64,000 nucleotides of DNA from positions 3,038,001-3,102,000 of the forward strand of contig JAHRHY010000001.1 of the NCBI GenBank assembly GCA_019671135.1, written 5' to 3'. The position numbers and the translations under genes were made by a program. This DNA is from Linnemannia hyalina (lineage: Eukaryota > Mortierellomycota > Mortierellomycetes > Mortierellales > Mortierellaceae). The notes beneath the pieces are model-generated. The model saw only the letters and a program-made list of their open reading frames with translations, was not told the origin of the DNA and did no database searches. Within the stretch, counting starts at the first letter, position 1. Each line of letters starts with the position of its first letter. Shown here in pieces: positions 53,575-64,000 of the stretch.

Positions 53575-54372
53575 TTTGTGTAAATGTGTATGTGTGTATG
53601 TAGTAAGCAAGATGTGAGAATGGAGAGCGATGTGTGGACTGATAAAACAAGGGTATATGTTCGAGGCGAAAGCAATTAGAGGCAGAAGAGGTGAAGAAAA
53701 GGGTTGATCGGGAAATAATCGGTGGCTGTGGGTGTTATGAAAAAAACTAAAAGAAAAAAAAAAGATGCGCACAGGCACACATTTATATGCGACGTGGTGG
53801 ATAATACTGGACCAAAGTAAAAAGCGCCGCGTTTTGGATGGGATTCATCCATGCTGGCGGGAGCATGGATATTGTTGTTTACTTCTTGCTAGTTTGTCAG
53901 CCCCCTTACTCTTCGTTTGACCCAACCCTGGCATAGACGCGCCGCATTTTTTTTTGGGTTAATTTTGGTGTTGAAATTTTATGGCCTCGTTCCTGCAGAC
54001 GACATTAGTATGTCAATTGACCAATTCCTCCAAAGAAAAATGAGAAAGAGGTGAAGAGGAAGAAGAGTCAAGGATAATAAGGAACTAACAGTAGGCGACG
54101 GCGTCTAAAAGAACGTCGAGACTGCGGATGGCAAGCCTTACAAGCTATCCTAGACCCGCCAGAGGGAACATTCTCAACAGAATCAATAAGTAATTGCCAC
54201 AATTTAGTTGTTCTAGGACCTTTGCGGTGAAGTCGCGCCGACTTCGACTGAAATCCAAAAGGGCGTTTTTTTGGTTGTCAATGACATTCGAAACGTACGT
54301 CGGTATCACAACGTCGCTTCTTGTCTTTTTGTTTATTTACCGAGAAAACTATTCTCGAAAGACAGCCAAAAT
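53575..54372. other. Spacer between cytidine deaminase and racemase genes
   Basis: 800 bp without a supported gene. Confidence 0.42.
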
Positions 54373-55622
54373 CTACAGCGACGACTTTTCCAGACCTGCT
54401 CCTGCCACAGCCTTCTTTGCAACAAGATCTCTAATCTCCTCCTCAGAGAATCCAGCCTCAACTAAGATCTTCTTGCTCTCGCCGCCGACTTCGAGGAACA
54501 CGTCCGTCCCATCGTTGGAGACAGGCGACTTTGCTGGGGTCCTAAGAAGTCTTGGTGCGGGAGCAGGTGTTGGCATTGAGTAGTAGTCCAACACAGGCGT
54601 AACACATGCATCGGTCTTGTCAAAGATCTTGACCCACTCGGCCTGGGTTTTGCTCAAAAAGATCCTTGTGAACAGCGCCTTCATCTTGGGCCAGTTGCTT
54701 GAATCCATCTGCTCTGGCAACTTGTCCTTCTCCTCGTCGAGCTCCAATCCCTTAAGCAATAGCTTGTAGAATTCGACCTCGATCGCACCCACGGCCATGA
54801 AGAGTCCGTCCTTGGTCTTGTAGGTGTCGTAAAAGTGTGAACCGCCATCCAACTGACCAGTACCGGCGGGGGTTTGGAAGAGCGCACCGACTTTGTTCAT
54901 GTTGTAGACAAAGGATCCGAGATAATTAACGCCATCAATCATGGCGGCATCGACCACCTGACCCTTGCCTGACTTTGTGCGTTCTTGGAGGGCCAGGAGC
55001 ACGCCGAGAGCACACATGAGTCCACCGCCAGCAAAGTCGGCGAGGAGGTTGATTGGGAACGCGGGCTTTTCGTCGTGCTTGCCCAGTGTCTGTCAAAATT
55101 AACGTTAGTGAGAATCGCGAAACGTTAACACCAGGTTCATATGAATGCGACACATATGCACATACGTTTCTCATGATATCCTCTTGAGACAAAAAAAAGC
55201 AAAAGCATGCGACTTACGCTCAAGACACCAGAGATGGCGAGGTAGTTGATATCGTGTCCAGCCATCTTGGCATAGTGGCCCTCCTGACCGAAACCAGTCA
55301 TCCTCGCATAGATCAGTCTAGGGTTCCTCTTCAAGAGCACGTCAGGACCAAGGCCAAGTCTCTCCATGACACCGGGACGGAAGGGCTCGATGACGACGTC
55401 GGCCTTCTCGCAAAGACGGATCAGAGCCTCGATACCGGCAGGCGATTTGAGGTTGAGAGCGATGGAGCGCTTGTTCTGGGCGAGGACATCGAAGTTCATG
55501 GCGGAGGTTGAGCGGTCGACACGGACTACGTCTGCGCCAAAGTCCGCGAGCACCTTGCCGGCAAAGGGAGCGGGTGCCAGACCGGCAATTTCAATCACCT
55601 TCAGACCAGCCAGTGCAGCCAT
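54373..55622 (-). CDS. AMACR: Alpha-methylacyl-CoA racemase (family III CoA-transferase fold)
   Basis: Two exons (55218-55622, 54373-55089) join in frame to 373 residues. The N-terminus [31 protein letters not shown] and [13 protein letters not shown], and [16 protein letters not shown] with [20 protein letters not shown] and GHDINYLA, are signatures of the racemase branch of the family (the His of GQEGHY and the Asp of GHDINYLA are catalytic in characterised racemases). The protein ends in SSL, a plausible PTS1. The enzyme inverts 2-methyl-branched acyl-CoAs so that they can enter beta-oxidation. It is divergent from a Pex30-like peroxin gene. Confidence 0.92.
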
Positions 55623-57233
55623 ATTTGAGTGTGGGGTAAAGTGATGTGAAAGTTGGAACAGAAGGGAGGTTGAGTAATGAGCAACAAAGTAGTCGAGGTG
55701 TGTAAGTGTAGAAGGCGAATGTGAGTATGTGGATGGAATGAAGAAGAGGAGAGGAAGGAGATTAGTTTTGAGTTTCTCATTCCTTCGTCCCTTTTTTCAC
55801 GGCTCGGATCAAGTGAATTCCATTGAAGAAAATAGAAAATAGAAAACAGACATTAACAATGGCGAAAGGATAAGACAAAGAAATGGCCAAATAAATAAAA
55901 GGAGGGAAACGAGCGCACCCTTTTCTCCGATGGAGTTGGCCATTGACACCTGGAAGCAAGCATCACTGTTGTCTCTATTCTTTTCACCTCTGACGAGTGA
56001 GAACATAAAAATCAAGCCAGCAACAGCCAAAGTGACAAACGCACTGCAGCTCCGATTGGGTTTGGTGATCATTTGACCGTTAGAGTCAGGCGCGACAAGC
56101 GCTTTAGTTTTCATTGTCAGTGTTCCTTTGTTTGCCACCAATTGCCTACTGTTCCTCTAATCAAACACGAAACGCGACCGCGTAGGATACATATTCCAAT
56201 GGAATTCGTCATTCGTCATTGTAGGAACATTGCGTGGTTGTCTGTACGATCGATAGTCATATCCTAAGGGAGCGACTTTGCTCGTTGTTTGTCTGTCGCT
56301 CTAAAAATCAAGATTGCTGTCAGTCGATGCCCCTCGTGTGCCTGCGTGCCGGAGTCGTCTTCTATTTGCCTGTGCTACAGCATCAAATGGAAGGATTTTT
56401 TATTTCATAACGAATAGAACACAGTATTGGGATGAACTGTAGGAGCAGCAGCAGCAACACGCGCCAAGGAGTAAAGACCGAGTAGTCCAGCATCAGTACC
56501 GAGCAAAGAAAGCAAGCAAGAAACAAGCAAGCAAGACAGAGCAAATGACAGTTGCCATGATAACATTATCACGAACGACCTTTGTACTGCGAGCTCGTAC
56601 ATAATTTGATATCGTGCGCAGAACTCCCTTACCCCTCTTCCTTCTTGGCATGCCGGTTTATGCGATGCAGCCAGAGGGGTATGTGTGAGAAGAGACAGCG
56701 ACAAGGACGAGCTAATTATCACGTGGAAGTTATTTGGCAATTTGAATCCTTCCTTCTGCACATGCGGCACACATCAGTCAACTCCACACCACTGCCTTCT
56801 TTTGCTGCTCTCAATCATTTCTCTTTTCTCTTTTCTCTTTTCTCCTCCCTTCTCCCTTTTTACTCCTCTTTACCCTTTTCTCGTTCTTGCTCCTTCACTG
56901 TCACCGAGACCCTCTCCCTTCACCTTCAACGACATACACGCCTACCTTCCTAACGACAACTGCCTTCATACGATATTCAGCAATTATACCCAAGTGGTCC
57001 CGTCTTTCTTGCACTTCACAACACGGACCATCACTCTTCTCCAAACCCCTTATTTTTCCCCTTCTGTCAATCCGGCTTACTCTCTCGTGTCCTCAACGGA
57101 CTACAACAACAACAGCAAGCCCGCACTTTTCTTTCTTTATTTCTTTCTTTCTTTCTTTTTCTTTCTTTCTCTCTCTCTCTCTCTCCCTTTCTTCTTCATT
57201 CATCCCCTCTCAAGAAACCTCCAGTCGGTTTGA
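55623..57233. promoter_or_regulatory. Interval between divergent AMACR and DysF peroxin genes
   Basis: 1.6 kb. Its right 450 bp is a very CT-rich leader with TTTC and TC repeats (57120-57190). A 110-codon minus-strand frame (55809-56141) with two hydrophobic stretches has no recognisable domain and is not called. No regulatory site was identified. Confidence 0.45.
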
Positions 57234-59072
57234 ATGTCAGCCTTTGATTGCCACTCTGCATTCCTGGCCAATCTCCCTTCCGAACCCGCACCAGCAAACA
57301 CAACGAAAAAAATCCACGCCCTCCCCCCACGCGACTCCTTATCTCCAGCTTCTTCCTTGGCCTCAGGAACCTCCTCTCGCAACAGATACGCCATGACCAC
57401 TTCTTCTGCCTCCGGAAACGGGCACCACCCTGTGTCGGCCTCCTCTTCCAGACGCAACCTTCTCACTCAGTCAAGCAAACACCAAAACTCCCAGTCCTTT
57501 GCCGACTTTTTCTCAGCCTCAACCCCTGTTCCAGCATCCGTCACCCTCCTCCTCAGTTACACCAGCCCGGCCATCCATGCCTTCCACCGTCTCCTGCAGC
57601 TGCTGACCTGGACCTCTGGTCGATCCGTCAAGAGCTTTTTGGTCCTCTTCGCCTGGTGGGCTATCTGTCTTGGCACAGAGTCCTTTATCATCTTTGGGCT
57701 CCATGGAGTTTTGATTCTTTACACCGGGCGTATGTGGGTCAAATCGCGCAAGGCCAACAAGATTGCGATCGACGGTATGCCTCAGAGCCCAACCACGCCC
57801 CTCTCGGGCAAGTTCTCGTTCTCGAGCAGTATTCACTCCGGCAGGAGCAACTTTATTCACTCGCCCAGCTCTGCACGCCATCCCACGACAACTCAATTGG
57901 AGCAAGCAGATACCCTTCGCGAGATTCAGGAGATTTTGGACCATTGGGCTGCCTGGAACAGGGCATTGGACAGGGCAGAGACGTATTTCGACTGGTCGGA
58001 CAGGTCTCGGACCCAATTGGTGCTGGGCCTTCTCATCTTGAGCTATGTCCCCTGGTTGATCCTCACCTACTTCATCCCCATGCGGTTCATCATGGTCGTT
58101 GCCGGTACTATCGTCATTTGCTGGCGTGCGCCTTGGTTCGCGGTCCTTTGGGCCGTCACCATGAGGCTCCAGACCTTTTCCCCTCTGCTGCAGTTGATCC
58201 CCTACTGGCCCTTCCGCCCAGAGACTGGCTCCAACTACCAGATCAAGAGAAGGTTCTCAGTCAAGGACATTATCTCCAGAGCCATCGGACAGCGCAAGAA
58301 GAACGACGCGGATGCCTACAAGACGTATAAAACCAGCACCGGATACGATATCGAGGAAGACCATGCTACCATGTACTATAAGTTTGTCCTCTATGAGAAC
58401 CAGCGTTGGTGGTTGGGACTTGACTGGACTCCCATGATGCTCCCCAATGATCGCGCTCCATGGTAATTATTCATGCTACTTTGATTCACATGCATCTGTA
58501 TCTGCATCGCAATTTTGTGTATCATATCATATGTACAAGACATATTCATGTGTTCTAACCATGCATCAAATTGACCATTGTATCCACCACCTAGGACTGA
58601 TGATCATCTGGAACCAACTCAGAGCAAGTCTGCCTTCCAATTGCCTCCTCCACATGTGGCCCATGAGGCCATCCCCGGTCAGCCCAACAAGGTCCTCCGC
58701 AAGTCTCAGGAGTGGCGTTGGCTCGACCCCAGCTGGCGCCTCAAGCTTGGATCGGGCTCGGATGTTGACGGCTGGGAGTTTGCCAACAACCACTGGCAGA
58801 AATGGTCGAGCAAGAACCGCCGTGGAGCATACACACGTAGAAGAGCCTGGGAGAGGACTGCTAAGCTTATCGACCAGCGCGAAGTTGTGCTGCTGGAAGA
58901 TGTTCAGGATGAGCTCAAGTCTGTGCAACATGATCACGAAGAAGAGGCAGAGGCAGAAGAAGAAGAGGAGGAAGAAGAAGAAGAGGAGGAGGAAGGTGAG
59001 GATGAGGAAGAGGAGGAAGAGGAAGAGGAGGAGGAGGAGGAAGAGGAGGAGGAGGAGGAAAAGAAGCACTAA
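57234..59072 (+). CDS. Pex23/Pex30-type peroxin with DysF domain and poly-Glu tail
   Basis: Two exons (57234-58462, 58595-59072) encode 568 residues. A Ser-rich N-terminus is followed by hydrophobic hairpin segments (SFLVLFAWWAICLGTESF and LVLGLLILSYVPWLILTYF), like the reticulon-type membrane part of Pex30. The DysF domain covers residues about 370-500 (YYKFVLYENQRWWLGLDWTP, APWTDD, WRWLDPSW, DGWEFANNHWQKW). The last 50 residues are almost all glutamate, ending in KKH. Pex23/24/30 proteins sit at ER-peroxisome contacts, shape ER subdomains and control peroxisome number. The intron interrupts the conserved APW-TDD stretch. The start at 57234 is the first ATG after the CT-rich leader. Confidence 0.85.
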
Positions 59073-59274
59073 GAAATCTCATGAAGCATCTAACGACATA
59101 GTAAAAATAATGACAATCATCATATCCACTTCAACTATCATACTGCCATCGCATGATTTAGTGAACCGGTGTTTTTTTGTAGTGTTACATGATGCAGTTT
59201 TAATTGAGAGGAATGCGATAGCAAATGAAGGTGGTGGCGTTGATGCTTGAATAAGATGAGACAAGAAATCCTAT

Positions 59275-60219
59275 TTACATAGGTTTGGCACACTTTCTGA
59301 GCTCGATTGCTTTCGTCTTTGTGCACTGCATCTCCTGCCACGAAATGGGAACCAAGGATCCGCCTGCAACACTTGTTCCAAAGATCACGCCCAATTCGTT
59401 TGACGCTGTTGACAGATAGTAACTCCTGGCATCTCCCAATGAAATCTATTAGGCCGCAGTGTAATGTCCATTTGTTAGATCTATTTTGAGCTTCAAACAA
59501 ATAAAAGCTTGACTAATTCGATAGCGAAAGCGAACCAAAACGAAGACTTACGACTTGAGCGCGGACGATATCACCAGGACGGAAGGAGTTGTAGATCTTG
59601 ACCTTGTCCTTCTCTGTCGCCCGTACGTCCTGAACACGGATGATGCCCTGAAAATCGTCCTTGCAGGGGGTCTCACCTACGACCATGATGTTGACGGCTG
59701 CGAAGCGGGGGTTCACACGAACGACTTTGCAGGTGACGATGGCGTCGATCTCTGGCATGGCTGACTGCGAGTTTTCACGTTGCACTGTCAATGTTGGGAG
59801 CTATGAGGGGGTTTTTTTTGGCGAAGACGAGGTTGGTGGGTGTCAGTTGGGGTGTGAAAGGAGCGGTTGTGTTGTGAATTGGTGGCAAATTGTCGCTGTC
59901 AAGTCTACTGAAAAACCGCTGGTGCCCAATGTTCATAGGACCCATATCAAAAGTTGTCCTTGTCCATGACTGTTTTTAGTTCCGCCTATGGAGCTGCAGC
60001 CTACGGTTGCCAGGTCTCCTCACTTATACAAATATATGTCGGTGGTAAAGCCAATGAGAAAAGAAAAAGTACCTCGCCTTGGGCTTCGATGATCTTCTTG
60101 ATGCCGACAACACTGGCGTAGAGGAAATCCTGGTGTGAGTATGTTCCTGGTCCTGCACTGTATTCCTGGACATGACCGAGGCGTTGGCCGGGGACTACTG
60201 CGTTTGCGACTGAGGTCAT
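59275..60219 (-). CDS. CSL4: Exosome complex subunit CSL4
   Basis: Three exons (60073-60219, 59552-59800, 59275-59445) give 188 residues, near the human EXOSC1 length. The N-terminal domain has [20 protein letters not shown]. The S1 domain begins at [20 protein letters not shown] and runs through [20 protein letters not shown]. The C-terminal domain [20 protein letters not shown] and [10 protein letters not shown] completes the match, including the last zinc-ribbon-like cysteine region. I chose the acceptor before 59800 because it restores LPTLTVQRE, which aligns with the human protein. Csl4 is an RNA-binding cap subunit of the nuclear and cytoplasmic RNA exosome. Confidence 0.93.
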
Positions 60220-60532
60220 TTGTGTCTGTCTGGGTTATTGATGTTGGTTGGTTGATGCTGCGTTGGTTGAAGGTTGTGAATGATCCTTTAACAAAAAAAA
60301 AAAAAAAAAAAAAAAAGGTGAACAAGAAAAACGTGACCCAGGAAGCAACCAAGCATATGATTTACCCTTAATAAGTTGAGTTAGGAACTTAGGGCCAACT
60401 GCCTTCCATTTCACCTTGGACTTGCCAACACACACAACTCTCTTTCTTCCTTTCGCCAAGACACCAGCACACTCCGACTTCAGTTCATCACCAAGGGAAA
60501 GCGACCACGAAACCAGACAGTAATACTTCAGA
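60220..60532. promoter_or_regulatory. Short divergent promoter between CSL4 and VPS2
   Basis: 313 bp separate the two start codons. It includes a run of about 24 A (60292-60315). No other element identified. Confidence 0.55.
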
Positions 60533-61952
60533 ATGATGGTACAGACGCTCATCACACCTCATCACACCCCACCTGCGGCAATCAACCTCTTCTGACAACC
60601 ATGCGTTCTCTCCTTCCATATACTGACTTACATTGTACCTTTCTTTTTGTCACTAGAACTTTTTATTCGGGCGCAAGTCGCCAGCAGAGGCCCTCAGAGC
60701 TCACCAAAGAGCACTGAACAAGGCACAGCGAGAACTGGACCGCGAAAGGATGAAGTTGGAGCAGCAGGAGAAGAAGATCATTCAAGATATCAAAAAGGCC
60801 GCCAAGGCTGGGCAAATGGTAAAGAACGCAAAGGAGGTTTGAGTAGACTTGGTTGTAACAGGCAAAGGCAAGAACAGCCACGTGCTGCCACGACATCAAG
60901 GACTGCATTTGGATCGAAGAACCTTGCAGCGACCAGCCGTTGAATTCGTGTCAAACATGCAAATACCGTCATCTCTCTGCGCACACCATTCACACTTGCG
61001 TTTTTTATCATGTTCTTTACCTTAGAACGCTGCCAAGGTGATGGCCAAGGATCTTGTCAGGACTCGCCGGTACATTCAAAAGTTTTATCAGATGAAGACA
61101 CAATTGCAGGCTGTCGGTCTTCGTATTCAGGTATGCAACAAGCTGGGAACGGAAAGAGGCATCGCTGTTTTCGCTGTTACAGAAGGAGGATTCGATTTTC
61201 ATTGTTGCAAGGGGGCTCTCGATGACGTCCCAGAAGAACAGAAACTTTTTTTTTCACGTCGACGGTCTGATCCCATGAACGGAACGCAACCCCTCCCGTC
61301 CTAACCCCATTTCTTATGTCTTTTGTATATATACTTACTTGTAGGGTCTCCGCTCGAACCAACAAATGGCTGAGGCAATGAAGGGCGCGACAAAGGTAAA
61401 AAGAAAGGCACTCTGTTGATCTCTTGGAACTTTGAACCCCGATTAGATAAAATGGGCTAAAGTCTACACGTATCCTGACTCTCTTTCTCTATGTTATTGC
61501 AATATGACAACCTTGTAGGCTATGGGCGCTATGAACCGCAACATGAACCTGCCTCAGATTCAGCATATCATGATGGAGTTTGAGAAGGAGAGCGAGATCA
61601 TGGATATGAAGGAGGAGATGATGTCGGATACCATTGACGAAGCCATGGAAGAAGAAGAGGACGAGGAGGAACAGGACGCCATTGTAAATCAAGTCCTGGA
61701 CGAGATTGGAATCAACCTCGATGATATCGTAAGTTGCCTTCGCGTACCTTGTGCTTGCGGCGATAGCGTCGTTTTTCGAAGCAGGCGGGGAAAACTAACT
61801 GACTGTTCGTATTCCAATAGCTTGCTTCTACTCCAGGAACCGCAATCAAGACACCAGGAGGCACTGGCAAGGAGCGTGTCGCCCAGGCAGAGGGCATGTC
61901 TGCTGACGATGCGGCGCTTCAGGCTCGTTTGGACAATCTTCGCAGGGAATAA
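60533..61952 (+). CDS. VPS2: ESCRT-III subunit Vps2/CHMP2
   Basis: Six exons (60533-60538, 60657-60818, 61026-61130, 61345-61395, 61519-61728, 61821-61952) join in frame to 221 residues, close to human CHMP2A (222). The basic N-terminal core has LFGRKSPAEALRAHQRALN and RMKLEQQEKKIIQDIKKAAK. It continues with VMAKDLVRTRRYIQKF, AMGAMNRNMNLPQIQHIMME and EIMDMKEEMM. An acidic loop (EEEEDEEEQDA) precedes the C-terminal MIM1 helix LQARLDNLRRE, which binds the Vps4 MIT domain. It works in membrane scission at endosomes, cytokinesis bridges and the nuclear envelope. The first coding exon is only ATGATG, so the start may be either Met. Confidence 0.94.
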
Positions 61953-62458
61953 GTACAAGACACACCTAGGCGTTCGACTCACAATCTGTAATACCATCTA
62001 TCAGCAATTCATTTTCACTGTTAATAAAGCTATGCTCGTGAAAAGAAAATACACTATTCGTCGAGTCCTAATTGGCTGTCAAAATGTTAGAGAGTCATTG
62101 ACTGAGGCGAAGTATTCTGCATCCTAACAAATGACTCCTGGGAAAAATAGCAAGTGCTGATAGAGGTGCTCTGCGTAGACATTGAACGATACCCGTATCT
62201 TATTTTTAATTGGAGTCATGGCAAGGCGGTTGGAGGCACAGTTAGTCAGTCAGCGAATCGTGTGAATCCAACTGCACGCATTTCGCCCTGTCTCCACACG
62301 CTGAGTCACCTCTTTTTTTTTTCTATGAGTGTCCAGTGCGATCTCAGATCAAAGCCACAGTCAAGACGGAATTTCGATAAAAAGGGGTTCAGAATAGAGG
62401 CCTTTCAATCATCTTTCGATTCAAAACCACACTTTCCTCACTCATCGTCAACAGCACC
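61953..62458. other. Spacer between VPS2 and the tyrosyl-tRNA synthetase gene
   Basis: 506 bp without a supported gene; the right end is the promoter and short leader of the synthetase. Confidence 0.45.
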
Positions 62459-64000
62459 ATGGCCTCATTAACCCCCGCCGAAAAGTACAACATCATCGCG
62501 AGGAATCTTCAGGAGGTCCTCGGCAAGGAACAGATCGAGTCCATCCTGGCCGAGCGCGATCTCAACATCTACTGGGGCACTGGTAAGGCTCTTCTTTTCT
62601 TTTTCATTCGTCGAAACAGAAAGAACGACAAAACGTTTCCCTTGTGAATAGGAAAAAAAGGAGCGAGGAAGAAAAAGAAATATGAGAGCCAGACGGCTGC
62701 ACCTTGCACAGTTTCACGACAGTGACTCATTGGCATCGGACATCGTTATCGATTAAAACAAAAGAGGTCGAATCCGTGCAAGAATGCCGCAGGGAATATC
62801 CCAGGATTACTTCAATTGATGCACTATCACATCAAATCATCGCAAAATTGTTAACATTTTTTGCTGTCGATGATGATTGTGCTATAGCTCCTACTGGAAA
62901 GCCTCACTTGGGTTACTTTGTTGCCATGACCAAGATTGCCGATTTCCTCCAGGCCGGCTGCCACATCACCATCCTTATCGCCGATATCCACGCCTTCCTC
63001 GACAACATGAAGGCTCCCATGGAGCTCGTTGGCAAGCGCGCTGAATACTATACCCAGCTGATCAAGGCCACCTTGACCTCGATCGGTGTCCCTACCGACA
63101 AGCTCAAGTTCGTCTTGGGTTCTTCCTACCAATTGACTGCCGAGTACTCGCTCGCCAACATGAAGCTCTGCTCCAAGACCACGGAACGTGATGCCAAGAA
63201 GGCCGGTGCTGAGGTCGTCAAGCAGGTCGATGCCCCCCTCTTGTCTGGATTGATATACCCGGGAATGCAGGCTTTGGACGAGGAGTTCTTGGGCGTCGAT
63301 GCCCAGTTCGGAGGTGTTGACCAGCGCAAGATTTTCGTCTTTGCCGAGAAGATGTTGCCCGCGATCGGATACAAGAAGCGCTCTCACTTGATGAACGTCA
63401 TGGTCCCTGGATTGGCTGGACCCAAGATGTCATCATCCGTAGCCGATTCCAAGATTGATCTGTTGGAGGCTCCCGAGGATGTCAAGCGCAAGTTGAGCAA
63501 GGCTTTCTGCGAGGAGGGCAACATTGCTGAGAACGGCGTCTTGTCCTTTGTCAAGACTGTCCTCTTCCCTCTAGGCTCGATGAACGGCAAGAGCCCCAGC
63601 TTCAGCATTTTGAGATCCGAGAAGTTCGGAGGCGATGTCACCTACACTGTTTATGAGGATCTCGAGAACGATTTTAGAGATAAGAAGGTCCACCCCGGTG
63701 ATTTGAAGAAGGCTGTCACTGATGCCGTCAACATCTTGTTGGGCCCTATCCGCAAGTGGTTTGACAACGATGAGCTCCGCCAGTTGACCGAGGATGCCTA
63801 CCCTACTCCTAAGCCTGAGGTCAAGGCCAAGCCTGTGAAGTCCAACAAGGTATGGATCATTTTACCGTGTATCCATCTTGTGCGCTGTCAAGTATTTACC
63901 TTGCGATGCTAACATTGCCCTTGGTTTCTTTTTATTAACTAGCCTGCTGCTAACGCCAGCTCGACCGTTGATGTTTCCCGCTTGGACATCCGTGTTGCTC
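62459..64000 (+). CDS. TYS1: Cytosolic tyrosyl-tRNA synthetase with EMAPII-like extension (3' end outside window)
   Basis: Visible exons are 62459-62582, 62888-63849 and 63943 to the window edge. Residues from [11 protein letters not shown] (about 42-52) carry the class I HIGH-type motif and KMSSS (about 221-225) the KMSKS motif. [13 protein letters not shown] and [13 protein letters not shown] are typical of eukaryotic TyrRS. The catalytic part ends near residue 360 with a Lys/Pro-rich linker. After the third acceptor comes [12 protein letters not shown], the opening of an EMAPII/Arc1-type tRNA-binding OB domain, as in animal YARS1. S. cerevisiae Tys1 lacks this domain. The domain is cut by the window end, so its completeness is unknown. 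Confidence 0.92.

Noticed and set aside
57248..58330. 360-codon second frame over the DysF peroxin
   Set aside because: Overlaps the true frame, which carries the DysF and membrane motifs; the alternative has no conserved features.
1..64000. CRISPR arrays, prophage, operons or a bacterial defence system
   Set aside because: No direct-repeat/spacer arrays and no bacterial gene order; spliced genes throughout show eukaryotic nuclear DNA.

Overview
The window is nuclear DNA of an early-diverging filamentous fungus, most likely a member of the Mortierellaceae (Mortierella/Linnemannia group). The basis is many short GT-AG introns, long pyrimidine-rich leaders, and above all an omega-3-type fatty acid desaturase that resembles the Mortierella alpina enzymes in its start, histidine boxes and C-terminus (judged from memory, not by a search). 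There are no operons, phage genes or CRISPR arrays. Nearly all genes are conserved eukaryotic housekeeping genes. I rebuilt exon-intron structures by eye; except for the incomplete end genes, the coding exons of each spliced gene sum to a multiple of three.

Layout. 0-8 kb: the last exon of an unknown gene; an SDF2-like ER protein; then a 2.5-kb segmental tandem duplication carrying two quinone-oxidoreductase-like MDR genes, one intact CTF8 and one broken CTF8. 7.8-11.4 kb: LTO1 and a plant/bacterial-type 2-isopropylmalate synthase, divergently transcribed. 11.4-19.7 kb: an accessory region with a small secreted peptide, two tRNA genes (Gly-GCC, Arg-ACG), three 3' ends of one LINE-like retroelement (one with a clear 15-bp target-site duplication) and a decayed Ty3/Gypsy integrase. 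19.7-36.8 kb: peptidyl-tRNA hydrolase, a cytochrome P450, a Sec14/CRAL-TRIO protein, UDP-glucose 4-epimerase, a HemK/PrmC methyltransferase, a small basic protein and an SFP1-like zinc-finger factor. 36.9-41.4 kb is gene-poor.

41.5-59.1 kb is rich in lipid and peroxisome functions: a FAT1-type very-long-chain acyl-CoA synthetase ending in AKL, divergent from an omega-3 desaturase; a KPWE-motif protein that looks like the recently named peroxin PEX39; MED8; cytidine deaminase; an alpha-methylacyl-CoA racemase ending in SSL; and, divergent from it, a Pex23/Pex30-type DysF peroxin with a poly-glutamate tail. The window closes with CSL4 (exosome), VPS2/CHMP2 (ESCRT-III) and a tyrosyl-tRNA synthetase that enters an EMAPII-like C-terminal domain at the window edge.

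I found no obviously undescribed multi-gene system. The most interesting items are the tandem duplication with a conversion-like identical core and a microhomology-deleted CTF8, the retroelement cluster beside tRNA genes, an active-site change in the Pth protein, the candidate PEX39 and the divergent lipid/peroxisome pairs.
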